64,000 bases of DNA from Paramoeba atlantica (taxonomy: Eukaryota > Discosea). This document shows positions 30,102 to 41,004 of this stretch, in pieces (position 1 is the stretch's first letter; every line of letters begins with the position of its first letter). Position numbers and translations under genes: made by a program. A model generated the notes under the pieces. It was not told the DNA's origin, made no database searches, and saw nothing but the letters and a program-made list of their open reading frames with translations. Location: positions 124,001-188,000 of the forward strand of contig CDRNVI010000029.1 in assembly GCA_977017575.1 (NCBI GenBank). The letters are read 5' to 3'.

Positions 30102-30240
30102 GCCAAATGTATCAACATAGTTTCGTTTCTCAATGCCTATATGTATTATTATATACATAATATCTATAGCGAATTCCCACTCAAAAATATATAAAAAGAA
30201 TAAAAATTGCTTACTTCAAAAAAAAAAAAAAAAAAAAAAA

Positions 30241-30558
30241 TACGACAGTATCCAATAGACAAGGATCGCGATTTAAATGATTGATTCGTCGTCGGACAAT
30301 TTTCAAGAATCGGTATGCCCATGATTGCCGAAGCAAAAATGAGCCATTGGTTCCTTATTGTATTGGTATATAAAATAGATTTGATACTTACTTCGCGAAG
30401 TTGATATTACAGTACTGGTGAAGATAATGTCTTTTACTCTGTTGTCCATGATGGATGTTATATTTCGGTAGCTCTGTAGTTCTACAGGTTAAACATTACA
30501 TTTTAACCATTACAGTTTAAACATTACAGATTTTAAACATTACAGTTTAAACATTACA
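30241..30558 (+). other. LINE-A leader-like segment with TTAAACATTACAG repeats
   Basis: 30,366-30,487 is nearly identical to 34,085-34,205, the sequence ahead of LINE-A copy 2. From 30,488 to 30,557 about five copies of (T)TAAACATTACA join this leader directly to the coding part, so about 700 bp present in copy 2 are missing here. 30,241-30,365 is unassigned. Confidence 0.6.
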
Positions 30559-30559
30559 G

Positions 30560-33166
30560 ATTTTTCGTTCCATTATTAAAGCGTACCCGAAGGCTCAGAC
30601 AGAAGCAGAAAGAACTGTTATCTGGCACAAGCTCCTCGATACACCACGGGACTCTTTGGCCACAATCCGTCTAAACTACCTACGGCGCCAGAGCTCCGTA
30701 CAGCGTCGAGGGAGACGTGAGTGGGAAACTATCGATACGAACATTACCGAGGAAGAACGACTTGTACAAGAAGTAGACAAACGATCAATTCGAAATGCAT
30801 TGCAAGCAGCAAAGGCAGGAAATCTTGGAAAAGCTACCCGCATACTCGACAATGTTTACAAGGACTCTGCTCTTCCACTCTGGGAAAAGGTTGACAAACT
30901 TCGAGATCTACACCCCAAAGGCCCTACACCTCAAACTTCTGATCGAGACTTCCCGCGAATTGCGATATTGGAACCTTCTGAACTTCGTCTAGCGACTGAA
31001 AAATTGTCAAAAGGTGCAGCTCCTGGCCCGACAGGTCTGAGTGAAAGCATGATGCGAATTTTAGTGGAGGACGAAGAATCCTGCCTTTCACTCTGCCACA
31101 TGCTGAGAGACGTCATAAATGGGGAAGTTGCGAAAAGTGTCCGAGTAAGATTAACACGATGCAGAATGATAGCCCTTGCAAAACCGAACAATGGAATACG
31201 ACCGGTTGCAATGGGGGAAACGCTGCTAAAAATTTGCGGTTGTATCCTCCTTGAGCGCCATGCGGACTCCTTGTCAGACATATTCCAACCGATCCAAAGA
31301 GGCATATTACAAAAGAATGCATGTGAGTCCATTGTACATGAACTTTTGGAAGAGCATGAAGCTGGAGCCACAATTTTGACGATTGACTTCAAGAATGCAT
31401 ACAATACGCCACAACGTACGGCAATAGAAGAAGCGCTCCTTCAATACCCGGTATTCAAACACTTTATGCGAATGTTCTATTTTGAATATGGTCAACCATC
31501 GGAACTTTTATTTTTCGCCAACGACTCATTACATTCCGTGATCGAAAGCTCGTCTGGGGTCCGTCAAGGATCAGCACTCTCTTCGGTTTATTTTTGCGCA
31601 CTGCTACAAGGTCCTTTGAAAGAAATTGCGAAGCTCTATCCAGAGGTTACTATCAGAGCCTACCAGGACGATGTGACGATGAGCTCCAAAAATGAGTCGT
31701 CTTTGGAAGTTGCGTTCCTTCACCTCAAAGAACTAGCAAGTGGTCTGAATCTTGAAATTAATTCCCGTAAATGCGAAGTATTCCAAGGCAACAGTTCAAC
31801 GAATAATCGAGGGATGGATCTCAAGGAACTTGGGGTGGAAGACTGTGTGGATTCCATCAAGGTCCTAGGAGCATACATCGGGCATAATAAAGCCGTTGAA
31901 CGAAAGCTCTTGGAGAAGTTAGGGAAACATAAATGTTTATTTCGAAGACTTCGCGCTATGGGTCCCAGCAACTTGTCACTAGCGATTCTCAAGCGATGTA
32001 CCATACCCCGTCATGATTACCACCTTCGAGTCCACAAACCTGGAGCTTCGTTTCTTCTTGCCCAGGTGTTCGACGAGGAAATCCATGAGATCTTAAAGAA
32101 ATGGTGTGGTGCAGATAGTGAAGCACTTAAACTCTCTGCCCTCCCATGTAAAATGGGAGGTCTAGGAATCACCTCAACCGTTCTAAAGCAACGCTACTTT
32201 TTCGAAGCGTCCCTAAAATCTATTGATGAGCGATCGAAACCCATTAATGCTCCGGTAGATAAGGGAGGCAAGAAACAAGCCGACAGCACACGAACGAATT
32301 CACAAGCTGCACGCACCCAGCTAAGAAAGAGCATGAAGAATGAACACGAGAAGACAGCAGCAGAATTGAATGCAATACCGAGATTCCAAAATATCATAAA
32401 GCGAACGAAGGAGGCGAACAATCACTTAGATTCAACGTGCAACTACGTAAATCCATATCTTTTTCGTTACACTCTAATGATGCGCCTAGGAATTGCTCTA
32501 AGTAATGTGTCAGGCGAGATTACATGCCCTGGATGTGGAACAATCGAAACATCAAGCAAAATCATTCCTCACGTAGCGGGATGTTCACGATGTGCTGGCA
32601 TGAATTGCACGAGAAAACATTCTCATTTGGTACGCTATATTGCCGAAATGTGTTCCAAAGCTGGTCTTCCATGTGCGATCGAACCTCGTATTCATGCGTC
32701 CTTTTTTTGCACCAAATGCAAGTGCTCAATTTCCCCAGAAGCGGCGGAATACCATCCTTGCCGAGCGCGTCGAATTAGATCTGGCCCAGACCTAGCGATT
32801 ATGTGGCCAGATGTTGGAGAAATTTTATACGACGTTACCGTGGTACATACGTGCTGCAGCAGCTATGCAAAGCAGAGCAGCAATGCCCTGCTGCAGAGTG
32901 CGGAAGAGCGGAAGATAGCAAAATATGTCAAAGAAAAAGGTCTTGATCCAGAATGCTTTCGCTGCATAGCTGTGACAGATTGTGGAGTACTACATGAAGA
33001 GACAAAGGTTTTGCTGAAAACATTGGCGAAAAGAAATGATGTTGATTACAAGATTGTACGAGAAGCTTTTCAACTTGAACTGGAAAAATATTCAGCCTAT
33101 GCAGTCGTCTCTCAATTGCGCCAATATATAGAAACCGAGAAATGGGTAGGAGGACTCCGTCTTTAA
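30560..33166 (+). pseudogene. LINE-A copy 1: RT-RLE ORF lacking its N-terminus
   Basis: About 868 codons, open, matching LINE-A copy 2 (34,913-36,297 and 41,012-42,233) with only a handful of differences, for example GCGGAC at 31,262 against GCGAAC at 35,617. RT motifs: IALAKPNNGIRPVAMGE, TIDFKNAYNTPQR (A), GVRQGSALSSVYF (B) and AYQDDVTMSS (C). C-terminus: CPGCG...HVAGCSRC...NCTRKHSH and RSGPDLAIMWP...YDVTVVHT. The N-terminal domain with the AWSF-type block is deleted and no good start codon remains, so I call it a derivative. Near identity to copy 2 implies a very recent copy or segmental duplication. Confidence 0.85.
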
Positions 33167-33187
33167 ACACTCCTCTGAATATTACAT

Positions 33188-33475
33188 TTTCGCTGCTTTT
33201 AACATTTCGTTAATAATGTTTCGTTGCTTTCAGCCTTTGGTGATTAATAATGTTTCGTTGCTTTCAGCCTTTGGTGATTACTGTTTCGCTGCTTGGTTAG
33301 GTTTCAGCCTTTGGTTATTTTTGTTTTGCTGCTTGGTGATTATTGTTCCGCAGCTTTCAGCTCTTGGTTGTTACTGTTTCGCTGCTTTGGGTTATCACCG
33401 TTTCGCTGCTTTGAGTCGTCACTTTTTCGCTGCTTTCAGCATTCGGCTATTACTGTTTTGCTTTTTTGAGTAACA
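33188..33475 (+). repeat. LINE-A 3'-UTR minisatellite
   Basis: About ten imperfect ~30-bp units built on TTTCGCTGCTTTCAGC-TTTGG-TATTACTG. The same array follows copy 2 at 42,255-42,600. An A run at about 33,577 may be the end of the element. Confidence 0.75.
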
Positions 33476-33755
33476 TGTGAATAAATAAAGGAACGGAAAA
33501 CACGTGAAACTATTATTTTGAGTATACAGCAACATTGTATACTGCCATTGTATACTACAACAAGACGTTAAAGTCGTAAAAAAAAAGGGATGCTTGTCGG
33601 GCGTGGTACTGTCGTCTGGCGGCTCTACATTTTCGGGAGACTTCTTTCGTACAAAATTGCAAGTCAGTAAAAATAAAAACAAAAATTTCACTTCAAACTC
33701 GGAAACAATACAAAAGCAAGTCAAAGACGAACACCATAGCGAAAAATGCCGGAAA

Positions 33756-34277
33756 CTTACAGTTTACATACGCTTACTATATCTGATTGACTATATGTTT
33801 TTCTTCCGGAAGTGCAATTCTAAAAGTTTACGAAAAGAACTGTACAATGGAAATTTTGATTTCTGAGAATTATATTTACGTTAGTTGGCCGACGGGCATT
33901 GTACGTTTGTTATTCATAAGCTAGTATAGTGACACAAAGCATTATACAGTGAACTGGTAATAGAGCGCGTTTTTATCCTTTGAAACTTTTTGCCCCACCC
34001 ACCAACCCCCAAACCACTCCCCGCGTGGACACCCGTTCGAGAAAGGGAGGGAAGGGAGTTCTCTCCAGGAAAAAGTTCATGAGGTATATAAAATAGATTT
34101 GATACTTACTTCGCGAAGTTGATATTACAGTACTGGTGAAGATAATGTCTTTTACTCTGTTGTCCATGATGGATGTTATATTTCGGTAGCTCTGTAGTTC
34201 TACAGATTAAACATTACAGTTTACATACGCTTACTATATCTGATTGACTATATGTTTTTCTTCCGGAAGTGCAATTC
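33756..34277. repeat. Duplicated ~65-bp segment and YR terminal-repeat copy
   Basis: ACAGTTTACATACGCTTACT...AAGTGCAATTC occurs at about 33,757-33,818 and 34,213-34,277. Between them 33,824-33,990 repeats the YR-1 left repeat (5,469-5,640) almost base for base, followed by CCCCACCCACCAACCCCC, like the YR-3 sequence before its last repeat. It looks like the right end of a YR-1 relative. 33,586-33,755 holds nothing I recognise. Confidence 0.6.
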
Positions 34278-34444
34278 GTGTTTAATACAGTTGAAGTCAT
34301 GTTGCGCGGTGAATTCCTAGATCTTTTGACTGTATTTTGATCACTAGTTTCCTGATTATCGTTTTTGTACCTGTTAAAAAAAAAAAACATCCTGAAGATT
34401 GCGAAGGCGCCTCCGATGATACCACAGGCGAAGAATCTGATGTG

Positions 34445-36297
34445 ATGTCGGTGGATGAGGAAGTGACGTCGATGGATGGGGAAGTGGGGCAACGCAAAAA
34501 CGAAGAATTTCCGAAGGCTCCAGATCACATCAACACCATTATCCATGAATGGGGCAAAGGAACGACGTGCGAACTGAGATGGGGATTCAAAAAAGAGCAG
34601 AAATATGCCTCAAAAGGAGTAGTGGTGAAGAGGACTGTCCGAAAAGGTATTGTAAAGCTGAAGGTGGAATACAAGCCAAGCGACGGAGACAATGGACCCT
34701 CTGGTTTTATCTACCTTCCTCCATCTGCAAAAGTGAAAATTTGGTCCATTAAGGCACTGTGTCTAAATAAAGTAAAAAGCGTCGATGTGTCAATGGAAAA
34801 CACTGGAAATTCAGAGAACAAGGAGGAGCGAGGCATTGAGGGAACATCTGATTTGGAACCGCTGCCAAAGATGGCACAAATTGATCCAACGTTTGCCGTC
34901 CATGTAATCGCGATTTTTCGTTCCATTATTAAAGCGTACCCGAAGGCTCAGACAGAAGCAGAAAGAACTGTTATCTGGCACAAACTCCTCGATACACCAC
35001 GGGACTCTTTGGCCACAATCCGTCTAAACTACCTACGGCGCCAGAGCTCCGTACAGCGTCGAGGGAGACGTGAGTGGGAAACTATCGATACGAACATTAC
35101 CGAGGAAGAACGACTTGTACAAGAAGTAGACAAACGATCAATTCGAAATGCATTGCAAGCAGCAAAGGCAGGAAATCTTGGAAAAGCTACCCGCATACTC
35201 GACAATGTTTACAAGGACTCTGCTCTTCCACTCTGGGAAAAGGTTGACAAACTTCGAGATCTACACCCCAAAGGCCCTACACCTCAAACTTCTGATCGAG
35301 ACTTCCCGCGAATTGCGATATTGGAACCTTCTGAACTTCGTCTAGCGACTGAAAAATTGTCAAAAGGTGCAGCTCCTGGCCCGACAGGTCTGAGTGAAAG
35401 CATGATGCGAATTTTAGTGGAGGACGAAGAATCCTGCCTTTCACTCTGCCACATGCTGAGAGACGTCATAAATGGGGAAGTTGCGAAAAGTGTCCGAGTA
35501 AGATTAACACGATGCAGAATGATAGCCCTTGCAAAACCGAACAATGGAATACGACCGGTTGCAATGGGGGAAACGCTGCTAAAAATTTGCGGTTGTATCC
35601 TCCTTGAGCGCCATGCGAACTCCTTGTCAGACATATTCCAACCGATCCAAAGAGGCATATTACAAAAGAATGCATGTGAGTCCATTGTACATGAACTTTT
35701 GGAAGAGCATGAAGCTGGAGCCACAATTTTGACGATTGACTTCAAGAATGCATACAATACGCCACAACGTACGGCAATAGAAGAAGCGCTCCTTCAATAC
35801 CCGGTATTCAAACACTTTATGCGAATGTTCTATTTTGAATATGGTCAACCATCGGAACTTTTATTTTTCGCCAACGACTCATTACATTCCGTGATCGAAA
35901 GCTCGTCTGGGGTCCGTCAAGGATCAGCACTCTCTTCGGTTTATTTTTGCGCACTGCTACAAGGTCCTTTGAAAGAAATTGCGAAGCTCTATCCAGAGGT
36001 TACTATCAGAGCCTACCAGGACGATGTGACGATGAGCTCCAAAAATGAGTCGTCTTTGGAAGTTGCGTTCCTTCACCTCAAAGAACTAGCAAGTGGTCTG
36101 AATCTTGAAATTAATTCCCGTAAATGCGAAGTATTCCAAGGCAACAGTTCAACGAATAATCGAGGGATGGATCTCAAGGAACTTGGGGTGGAAGACTGTG
36201 TGGATTCCATCAAGGTCCTAGGAGCATACATCGGGCATAATAAAGCCGTTGAACGAAAGCTCTTGGAGAAGTTAGGGAAACATAAATGTTTATTTCG
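34445..36297 (+). pseudogene. LINE-A copy 2 ORF, 5' part: N-terminal block and RT
   Basis: First in-frame ATG at 34,445; the frame is open back to 34,337 and includes an A run. The acidic N-terminus (DVMSVDEEVTSMDGEV) is followed by the small block GTTCELRWGFKKEQKYASKG...VKLKVEY...GFIYLPPSAKVKIW (34,550-34,745), shared with LINE-B. The RT starts with RTVIWHKLLDTPRDSLATIR and has KLSKGAAPGPTGLSE, GIRPVAMGE, TIDFKNAYN and AYQDDV (YQDD at residues 524-527). It is cut at 36,297 inside the RT thumb (KHKCLFR). The remainder resumes in the same frame at 41,012, so the original protein would have had about 1,024 residues. Confidence 0.85.
36291..36297. repeat. Target-site duplication of LINE-B insertion (with 41,005-41,011)
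   Basis: TATTTCG flanks the LINE-B. The empty site is preserved in LINE-A copy 1 (AAATGTTTATTTCGAAGACT at about 31,931-31,950), which proves the boundaries. Confidence 0.9.
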
Positions 36298-39200
36298 TAT
36301 TTGTTGTCCTTGTTGTATTGTTTTATTTTATTGTTGAAAAAAATACTCTTTCCATGGTGATGTTCACCCGGAGCCGGGCGAAAGACACGGGAGTAGCTCC
36401 CGTCGTGCAGCCTCTACCGCCGTCCCGCCGTAAAAAGAAGCCACCCGAGGAGCGACTTCAAGAGGCAACGCCGCCCCCACCACCCCCGCCACCATCACCG
36501 CCGCATATGCCGCCGCATGCGCCACCGCCCGCACATTCGCCGCCCTCGCTACCATCACCGCCGCATCTGCAGCCGCATGCACCATCACCCGCACATTCGC
36601 CGCCCTCGCCACTTCCAAAATCCCCTCCATCACCATCTCCGTCTCCCATTCCGACTGCTCTTCCGCCGTATCCTCTTCCGCTGCCGTCACCTTCGACTCC
36701 TCCGCCTCCTCCTTTTACTTTTTTGATGGGAGTGACGACTCGCTCCAGAGCGAAAGAAACAGGAGTAGCTCCTGAAATATTGCCCCTCGCCCCCGCCAGC
36801 CGCAAAAAGGAATCAGCGCCGAAATCCCCGCTCCCGCCATCCTGTTCTCCACCTTTGTCGTCATCGCCTCCCCCTCCACCTGCGCCTCTTCCACCGGCTC
36901 CTCATGCCTCGAATGCATCCCCGCCAGACGTAGAACGCAGCATGCACGCGATAGCACGGAGAGCGCGCGACAGGGCGATGAAGAAACACTCGCAAAGATT
37001 CATAGCGCCAAAACAATCAGCATCACAACTCACTTTTCAATCAGCGAGCTCACCATCGCCTGATTCACCGCTTTTGTCTTCAGCGCTTCCACCGGACGAA
37101 CACACAACGCCCGTGCCAAAGGTGCCACCAATACTAGACCATGAACAAACGCCGACCCCACCACCGCCGTCCCAAGCGCCCGCCGAACCAACAGAGCCAA
37201 CGGACACGCCAACAGCATCGACAGCTGAGCAACAGATTTCTTTGGAAAAGAAAACTCATGGAGAGTTGGATAAAACAGGGAAATGGATGATACGAATCAA
37301 AAGGTCATGCGCTGTAGCTACCAACGTGATTAAAACTGCGTCACACTCCTTCTCCGGTACAGTGTTTTCCTCGGCGCCTGATGCGCAACACAGCTCATTA
37401 AAAGAAGCACAACCCGAAGCGATGGAAGAAAACTCTTCAACACCGATCGTCCACCGGGTAAACAACCCATATAGAGTTCCGATATTCGACAGCGAGTTTG
37501 AAAATCCCGATTTTCCCCCCCCGATACAAAACCAAGAGAGCTCATTGTCCCAAAATAATTCTGGACAACCCAATGCAGACCGAGCTGATGCAACACGCGC
37601 TACACATTCTCTTCCATCCCCGATGCCCATCGACAGCGCGCCTTCGCCACACTCTCTTCCATCCCCGTTGCCCATCGATAATGAATTTCAGGACTGTCCA
37701 TCGATAATGAATTTCAAGACTGCCAATCACCAATCAAGACTGCCCATCGATAATGAATTTCAAGACTGCCAATCACCAACTCATGAAGCAGCCAATTTTG
37801 AGGACGCAATGCTATCCATCAATCCAGCTGTGCACTTTCCCATCCCCCCCGACCAGGTTTCTGCAGAGTCACAAGGGGCAAAACCTGGAGACAGATTTAC
37901 AATCGCGTGGAGCTTTGATTGCACACCAATCTTGAATGTCTCACGCGGAATAGTACGCAGCGTCCAACGACGAGCACGCCAACGAAAACTCGCAATTGAA
38001 TACGAAGGAATACACGGACATCAGGCTGGCCAAACGTTTACAGGTCACATCCCTCCGCACGCTAACGTACGAGTTTTTAAGATAACGTGGGACGCAGGTG
38101 CAAACACGACCACCAGCGGAAAAAGATCTGGTTCTCCGACACAGCTGCCAATCTGTGCAACTTATCACACTGAAACAGATCTCGATCTGGACCCTATGCC
38201 AACCCTCCGCTCAGTTTCACCGGAATTCGTTCCATGCGTCGTCGCCATCTATCGCGACATACTACATGATTACGCCGAAAGCACTTATCCACAGCGAAAC
38301 AAGATATGGAGCAAGACTCTGTCCGCGATGAAATACTCCCTCGCCACCATCCGTAAAGTAAATGCGAAACGTCGACGTCGCCTCCCCCTGTCTTCCCAAC
38401 CGCAAGACTTAGATGAGAACAGGAACCAGCAGCAGGACAAACGTGCGATTAAGAAAGCCACTAGTCTTGTCTTAGACGGTTGTGTGAGGAAAGCAACCAG
38501 AGTGCTCGATCAGGAAATTCGAGAAAGGATCCTATCCGACGAAGAAACTGCTGAGAAGTTGAAGCTTCTCCATCCGGAAGTAGCCACTACCTTTCGACTG
38601 CCCAGCGATGCCCCACTAACAGCTTGCATCACACCCCTGGAATTACGAGAAGCTGGGCGGCGAATGGCCAAAGGTGCCTCACCAGGGCCTACAGGCACAA
38701 CGGACACTATTCTGCGCCTTTTGCTGGATGACGAAGTTTGTTGTTTGAGTCTTTGTCATATGATGACAGACCTCATCAATGGACTACTTTCCAAAGAAAT
38801 CATGAACCGCCTTAAGCGAGCACGCCTTGTGGCCATTCCTAAACCATCAAACGGAGTTCGCCCCATAGCCGTCGGAGAGGTCTGGCTTAAACTGGCTGAG
38901 GTTGTGCTTCTACAACGCCACGAGAAGAAACTGGCTCCTCTTTTCACACCGCATCAATACGGGGTGATGATAAAGTCCGGATGCGAACGCGTCATCCACG
39001 AGCTTACCGAATACTATATGAAAGGTTGCGCCATTCTCTCTATTGACATGAAAAACGCGTTCAATTCGCCTTCGCGCGATGATGTTGCAAAAGCCGTCTT
39101 TGCCTTCCATGCTTTGCGTCCTTTCCAAAGACTTTTCGCCGCCGAATACGGAGTCCCCTCGGAACTGCTTTACTACGGCAGCGATGGGCAACTGTTCAAG

Positions 39201-41004
39201 ATTCTCAAGAGTTCTGCAGGAGTTAGACAAGGATCGCCTCTATCATCCATTCTGTTCTGTGCGTTCCTACAACCGATCCTTGAGACACTCCACGACGAAT
39301 TCCCGGGAATTCGCATTTTTGCATTCATTGACGATATTAATCTTGTCTCCACCGAGGCACATCTTCTGTCTAGTGCTTATACGCGTCTAGCCGACCTTTT
39401 GCACGACAGGTTAATCGAATTGGCACCACAAAAATGCGTTTGGTTTGGCGGCAAGAACGATATACCGATGCCGTCCAGTCTGAATAATCACGGCATCACC
39501 GCCGAAGCCGACGTTATCAAGATTCTTGGAGCTTTCCTTGGAGAGACTGCGCGCGTTAGCGAGAAACTTGTCCAGAAGCTTGAGAAACATCGCACAGCAT
39601 TCCGCCGTCTCAAACAAATGGGAGCGAGCAACGTTTCCCTCTTGCTGTTATCAAAATCCATCAATGTTCGGCATCGCTATCACATCAGAGTTCAAAACCC
39701 AGACGAATCATTAAAGCTTACGCAAAAATTCGACCACGAGGTAGCCAGCGTCGTTCGTACGTGGTTCGGTAATCTTTCCGATAAGAAAATTAAATGGACA
39801 CGCCTTCCACTAAAAAAAGGAGGACTCGGTCTCACAGCATATGAACACATCCGTGAAGCATCCTACACAGCATCAAGGCAAACTGCACTGGAGCGACCAA
39901 AGCATCTTTCAGCTCTGGCAGGAAACCTTGCATGTGCATCGCGCGCGGAGGAAACTTCTACGCAAACACTGCCGAACGAAGAGTCCGTCTCGGAAGCTTT
40001 ATACCATGAGGAAACACGGAGCGAACTTATGAAAGATAAGCAAAAGGCAGCAATAATCCGCGCAACAAGCCAAAAAGGTAATTACACCTGGTTGACTTCC
40101 AGCACACGGCTCGTATCTCCACGCCATTTTACACTAGCGATCATGCCGCGATTTGACATTGCGCATCCCCGCTTGCCGGATCATCTAAATTGTCCCGGTT
40201 GTCAAATGTTACTATCCTCAAAAAATGCGATAACGCACGTGTCGGGATGCGTCCAATGTACCGGAAACAATTCAACAATGAAACACCATCACATGGTCAA
40301 GCGGCTGTACGATCTAAGCACGAAAGCAGGGGTGCCATGCGAACTTGAACCTAGAGGCTTTGTTTCCCTTAAATGTATTACGTGCGGAGAGCAGGTGGAC
40401 TACGATCGTAAAACTGAGCATCAGAGAGTATGTGGATCAAAAGGTTTTCATCGATCAGGACCAGATTTAGCCATACACTGGGCCGAAGGGGTGATGTACT
40501 ATGATTTCACAATTGTCCACGAATTGTCGCAATCACACCTACACAAAACAGGCGCTCGATTGATGAAGGATGCAATCACTAGGAAGCGAAACTCGTACGT
40601 CAACTCAGGCTTGATTCCGGACAACCAATTCGAATGCATTCCAATGTTGTCCGGAGGTGCTGCGCATGCCAACACCAAGGCACTCCTTCATTCATTGGCC
40701 GATCTGTGCGGCGTCAGTCGTGAGCAGACAGTACAAGACTTCTCTTTACAGCTCCAAGAGTTAAACGGAGCAGTCGCTCTCTCGCAGCTGAAAAAATACT
40801 TAAGTCAACATGGAGAGGAGCAGAATTTAAGAAATGTGAACGTCGAATGTTGCTTGCATTAGTCTAACACATAAACAAAAGGATTAAATCCCCAAATGCA
40901 TATATACGGTTATGTGATCATTGAGAACATAATAAACATAGAAAAGGATCAACTTAGATCATGAGATGATAACCACTTGATAATCTTGATAATCTTGACC
41001 AACC
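36298..41004 (+). mobile_element. LINE-B, full length, nested in LINE-A copy 2
   Basis: 4,707 bp defined by a 7-bp duplication and an empty site. It starts TATTTGTTGTCCTTGTTG, where the last 16 bases match 12 of 16 with the 3' end of the SL leader. A 56-bp leader, a single ORF and a 142-bp 3' UTR ending in a short repeat (TTGATAATCTTGATAATC) without poly-A complete it. Confidence 0.9.
36354..40862 (+). CDS. LINE-B ORF: Pro-rich N-terminus, RT, zinc knuckle, RLE
   Basis: 1,502 residues from the ATG at 36,354 (a second ATG is two codons on). The module TRSRAKDTGVAP at the N-terminus is repeated as TRSRAKETGVAP near residue 127, separated by Pro-rich sequence. Then a Ser/Pro-rich region, a tandem repeat encoding PIDNEFQDC, and the block GDRFTIAWSFD...KLAIEYEGIHGHQAG (residues ~511-575). 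RT: VAIPKPSNGVRPIAVGE, SIDMKNAFNSPSR, GVRQGSPLSSILF and AFIDDINLVS (FIDD 991-994). Knuckle CPGC...HVSGCVQC...KHHH (about 1,280-1,318) and RLE RSGPDLAIHW...YYDFTIVHE (about 1,365-1,393). Intact and young; 25,068-26,121 is an identical piece elsewhere in the window. Confidence 0.92.
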   Translation: MVMFTRSRAKDTGVAPVVQPLPPSRRKKKPPEERLQEATPPPPPPPPSPPHMPPHAPPPAHSPPSLPSPPHLQPHAPSPAHSPPSPLPKSPPSPSPSPIPTALPPYPLPLPSPSTPPPPPFTFLMGVTTRSRAKETGVAPEILPLAPASRKKESAPKSPLPPSCSPPLSSSPPPPPAPLPPAPHASNASPPDVERSMHAIARRARDRAMKKHSQRFIAPKQSASQLTFQSASSPSPDSPLLSSALPPDEHTTPVPKVPPILDHEQTPTPPPPSQAPAEPTEPTDTPTASTAEQQISLEKKTHGELDKTGKWMIRIKRSCAVATNVIKTASHSFSGTVFSSAPDAQHSSLKEAQPEAMEENSSTPIVHRVNNPYRVPIFDSEFENPDFPPPIQNQESSLSQNNSGQPNADRADATRATHSLPSPMPIDSAPSPHSLPSPLPIDNEFQDCPSIMNFKTANHQSRLPIDNEFQDCQSPTHEAANFEDAMLSINPAVHFPIPPDQVSAESQGAKPGDRFTIAWSFDCTPILNVSRGIVRSVQRRARQRKLAIEYEGIHGHQAGQTFTGHIPPHANVRVFKITWDAGANTTTSGKRSGSPTQLPICATYHTETDLDLDPMPTLRSVSPEFVPCVVAIYRDILHDYAESTYPQRNKIWSKTLSAMKYSLATIRKVNAKRRRRLPLSSQPQDLDENRNQQQDKRAIKKATSLVLDGCVRKATRVLDQEIRERILSDEETAEKLKLLHPEVATTFRLPSDAPLTACITPLELREAGRRMAKGASPGPTGTTDTILRLLLDDEVCCLSLCHMMTDLINGLLSKEIMNRLKRARLVAIPKPSNGVRPIAVGEVWLKLAEVVLLQRHEKKLAPLFTPHQYGVMIKSGCERVIHELTEYYMKGCAILSIDMKNAFNSPSRDDVAKAVFAFHALRPFQRLFAAEYGVPSELLYYGSDGQLFKILKSSAGVRQGSPLSSILFCAFLQPILETLHDEFPGIRIFAFIDDINLVSTEAHLLSSAYTRLADLLHDRLIELAPQKCVWFGGKNDIPMPSSLNNHGITAEADVIKILGAFLGETARVSEKLVQKLEKHRTAFRRLKQMGASNVSLLLLSKSINVRHRYHIRVQNPDESLKLTQKFDHEVASVVRTWFGNLSDKKIKWTRLPLKKGGLGLTAYEHIREASYTASRQTALERPKHLSALAGNLACASRAEETSTQTLPNEESVSEALYHEETRSELMKDKQKAAIIRATSQKGNYTWLTSSTRLVSPRHFTLAIMPRFDIAHPRLPDHLNCPGCQMLLSSKNAITHVSGCVQCTGNNSTMKHHHMVKRLYDLSTKAGVPCELEPRGFVSLKCITCGEQVDYDRKTEHQRVCGSKGFHRSGPDLAIHWAEGVMYYDFTIVHELSQSHLHKTGARLMKDAITRKRNSYVNSGLIPDNQFECIPMLSGGAAHANTKALLHSLADLCGVSREQTVQDFSLQLQELNGAVALSQLKKYLSQHGEEQNLRNVNVECCLH

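Larger units (their letters stand above)
25067..30240 (+). mobile_element. Chimeric LINE-B with poly-A tail
   Basis: The 5' part (25,068-26,121) is essentially identical to 37,018-38,070 of the LINE-B at 36,298. At 26,122 the sequence switches to a different LINE-B subfamily, which continues to an A run at about 30,217-30,240. The 25,044-25,067 stretch before it (TGTTCTTGGTTCTCC...TTCAG) is not found in the other copy. A ~130-bp direct duplication (26,101-26,230 and 26,285-26,420) marks the switch region. Confidence 0.8.

Noticed and set aside
33216-33473. Small Phe/Leu-rich membrane-like proteins after LINE-A (also at 42,283)
   Set aside because: They are translations of the 3'-UTR minisatellite.
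36364-36957. Gly/Ala-rich proteins on the minus strand opposite the Pro-rich LINE-B N-terminus
   Set aside because: They mirror the CCG/CCT-rich coding sequence on the plus strand, a typical antisense artefact.
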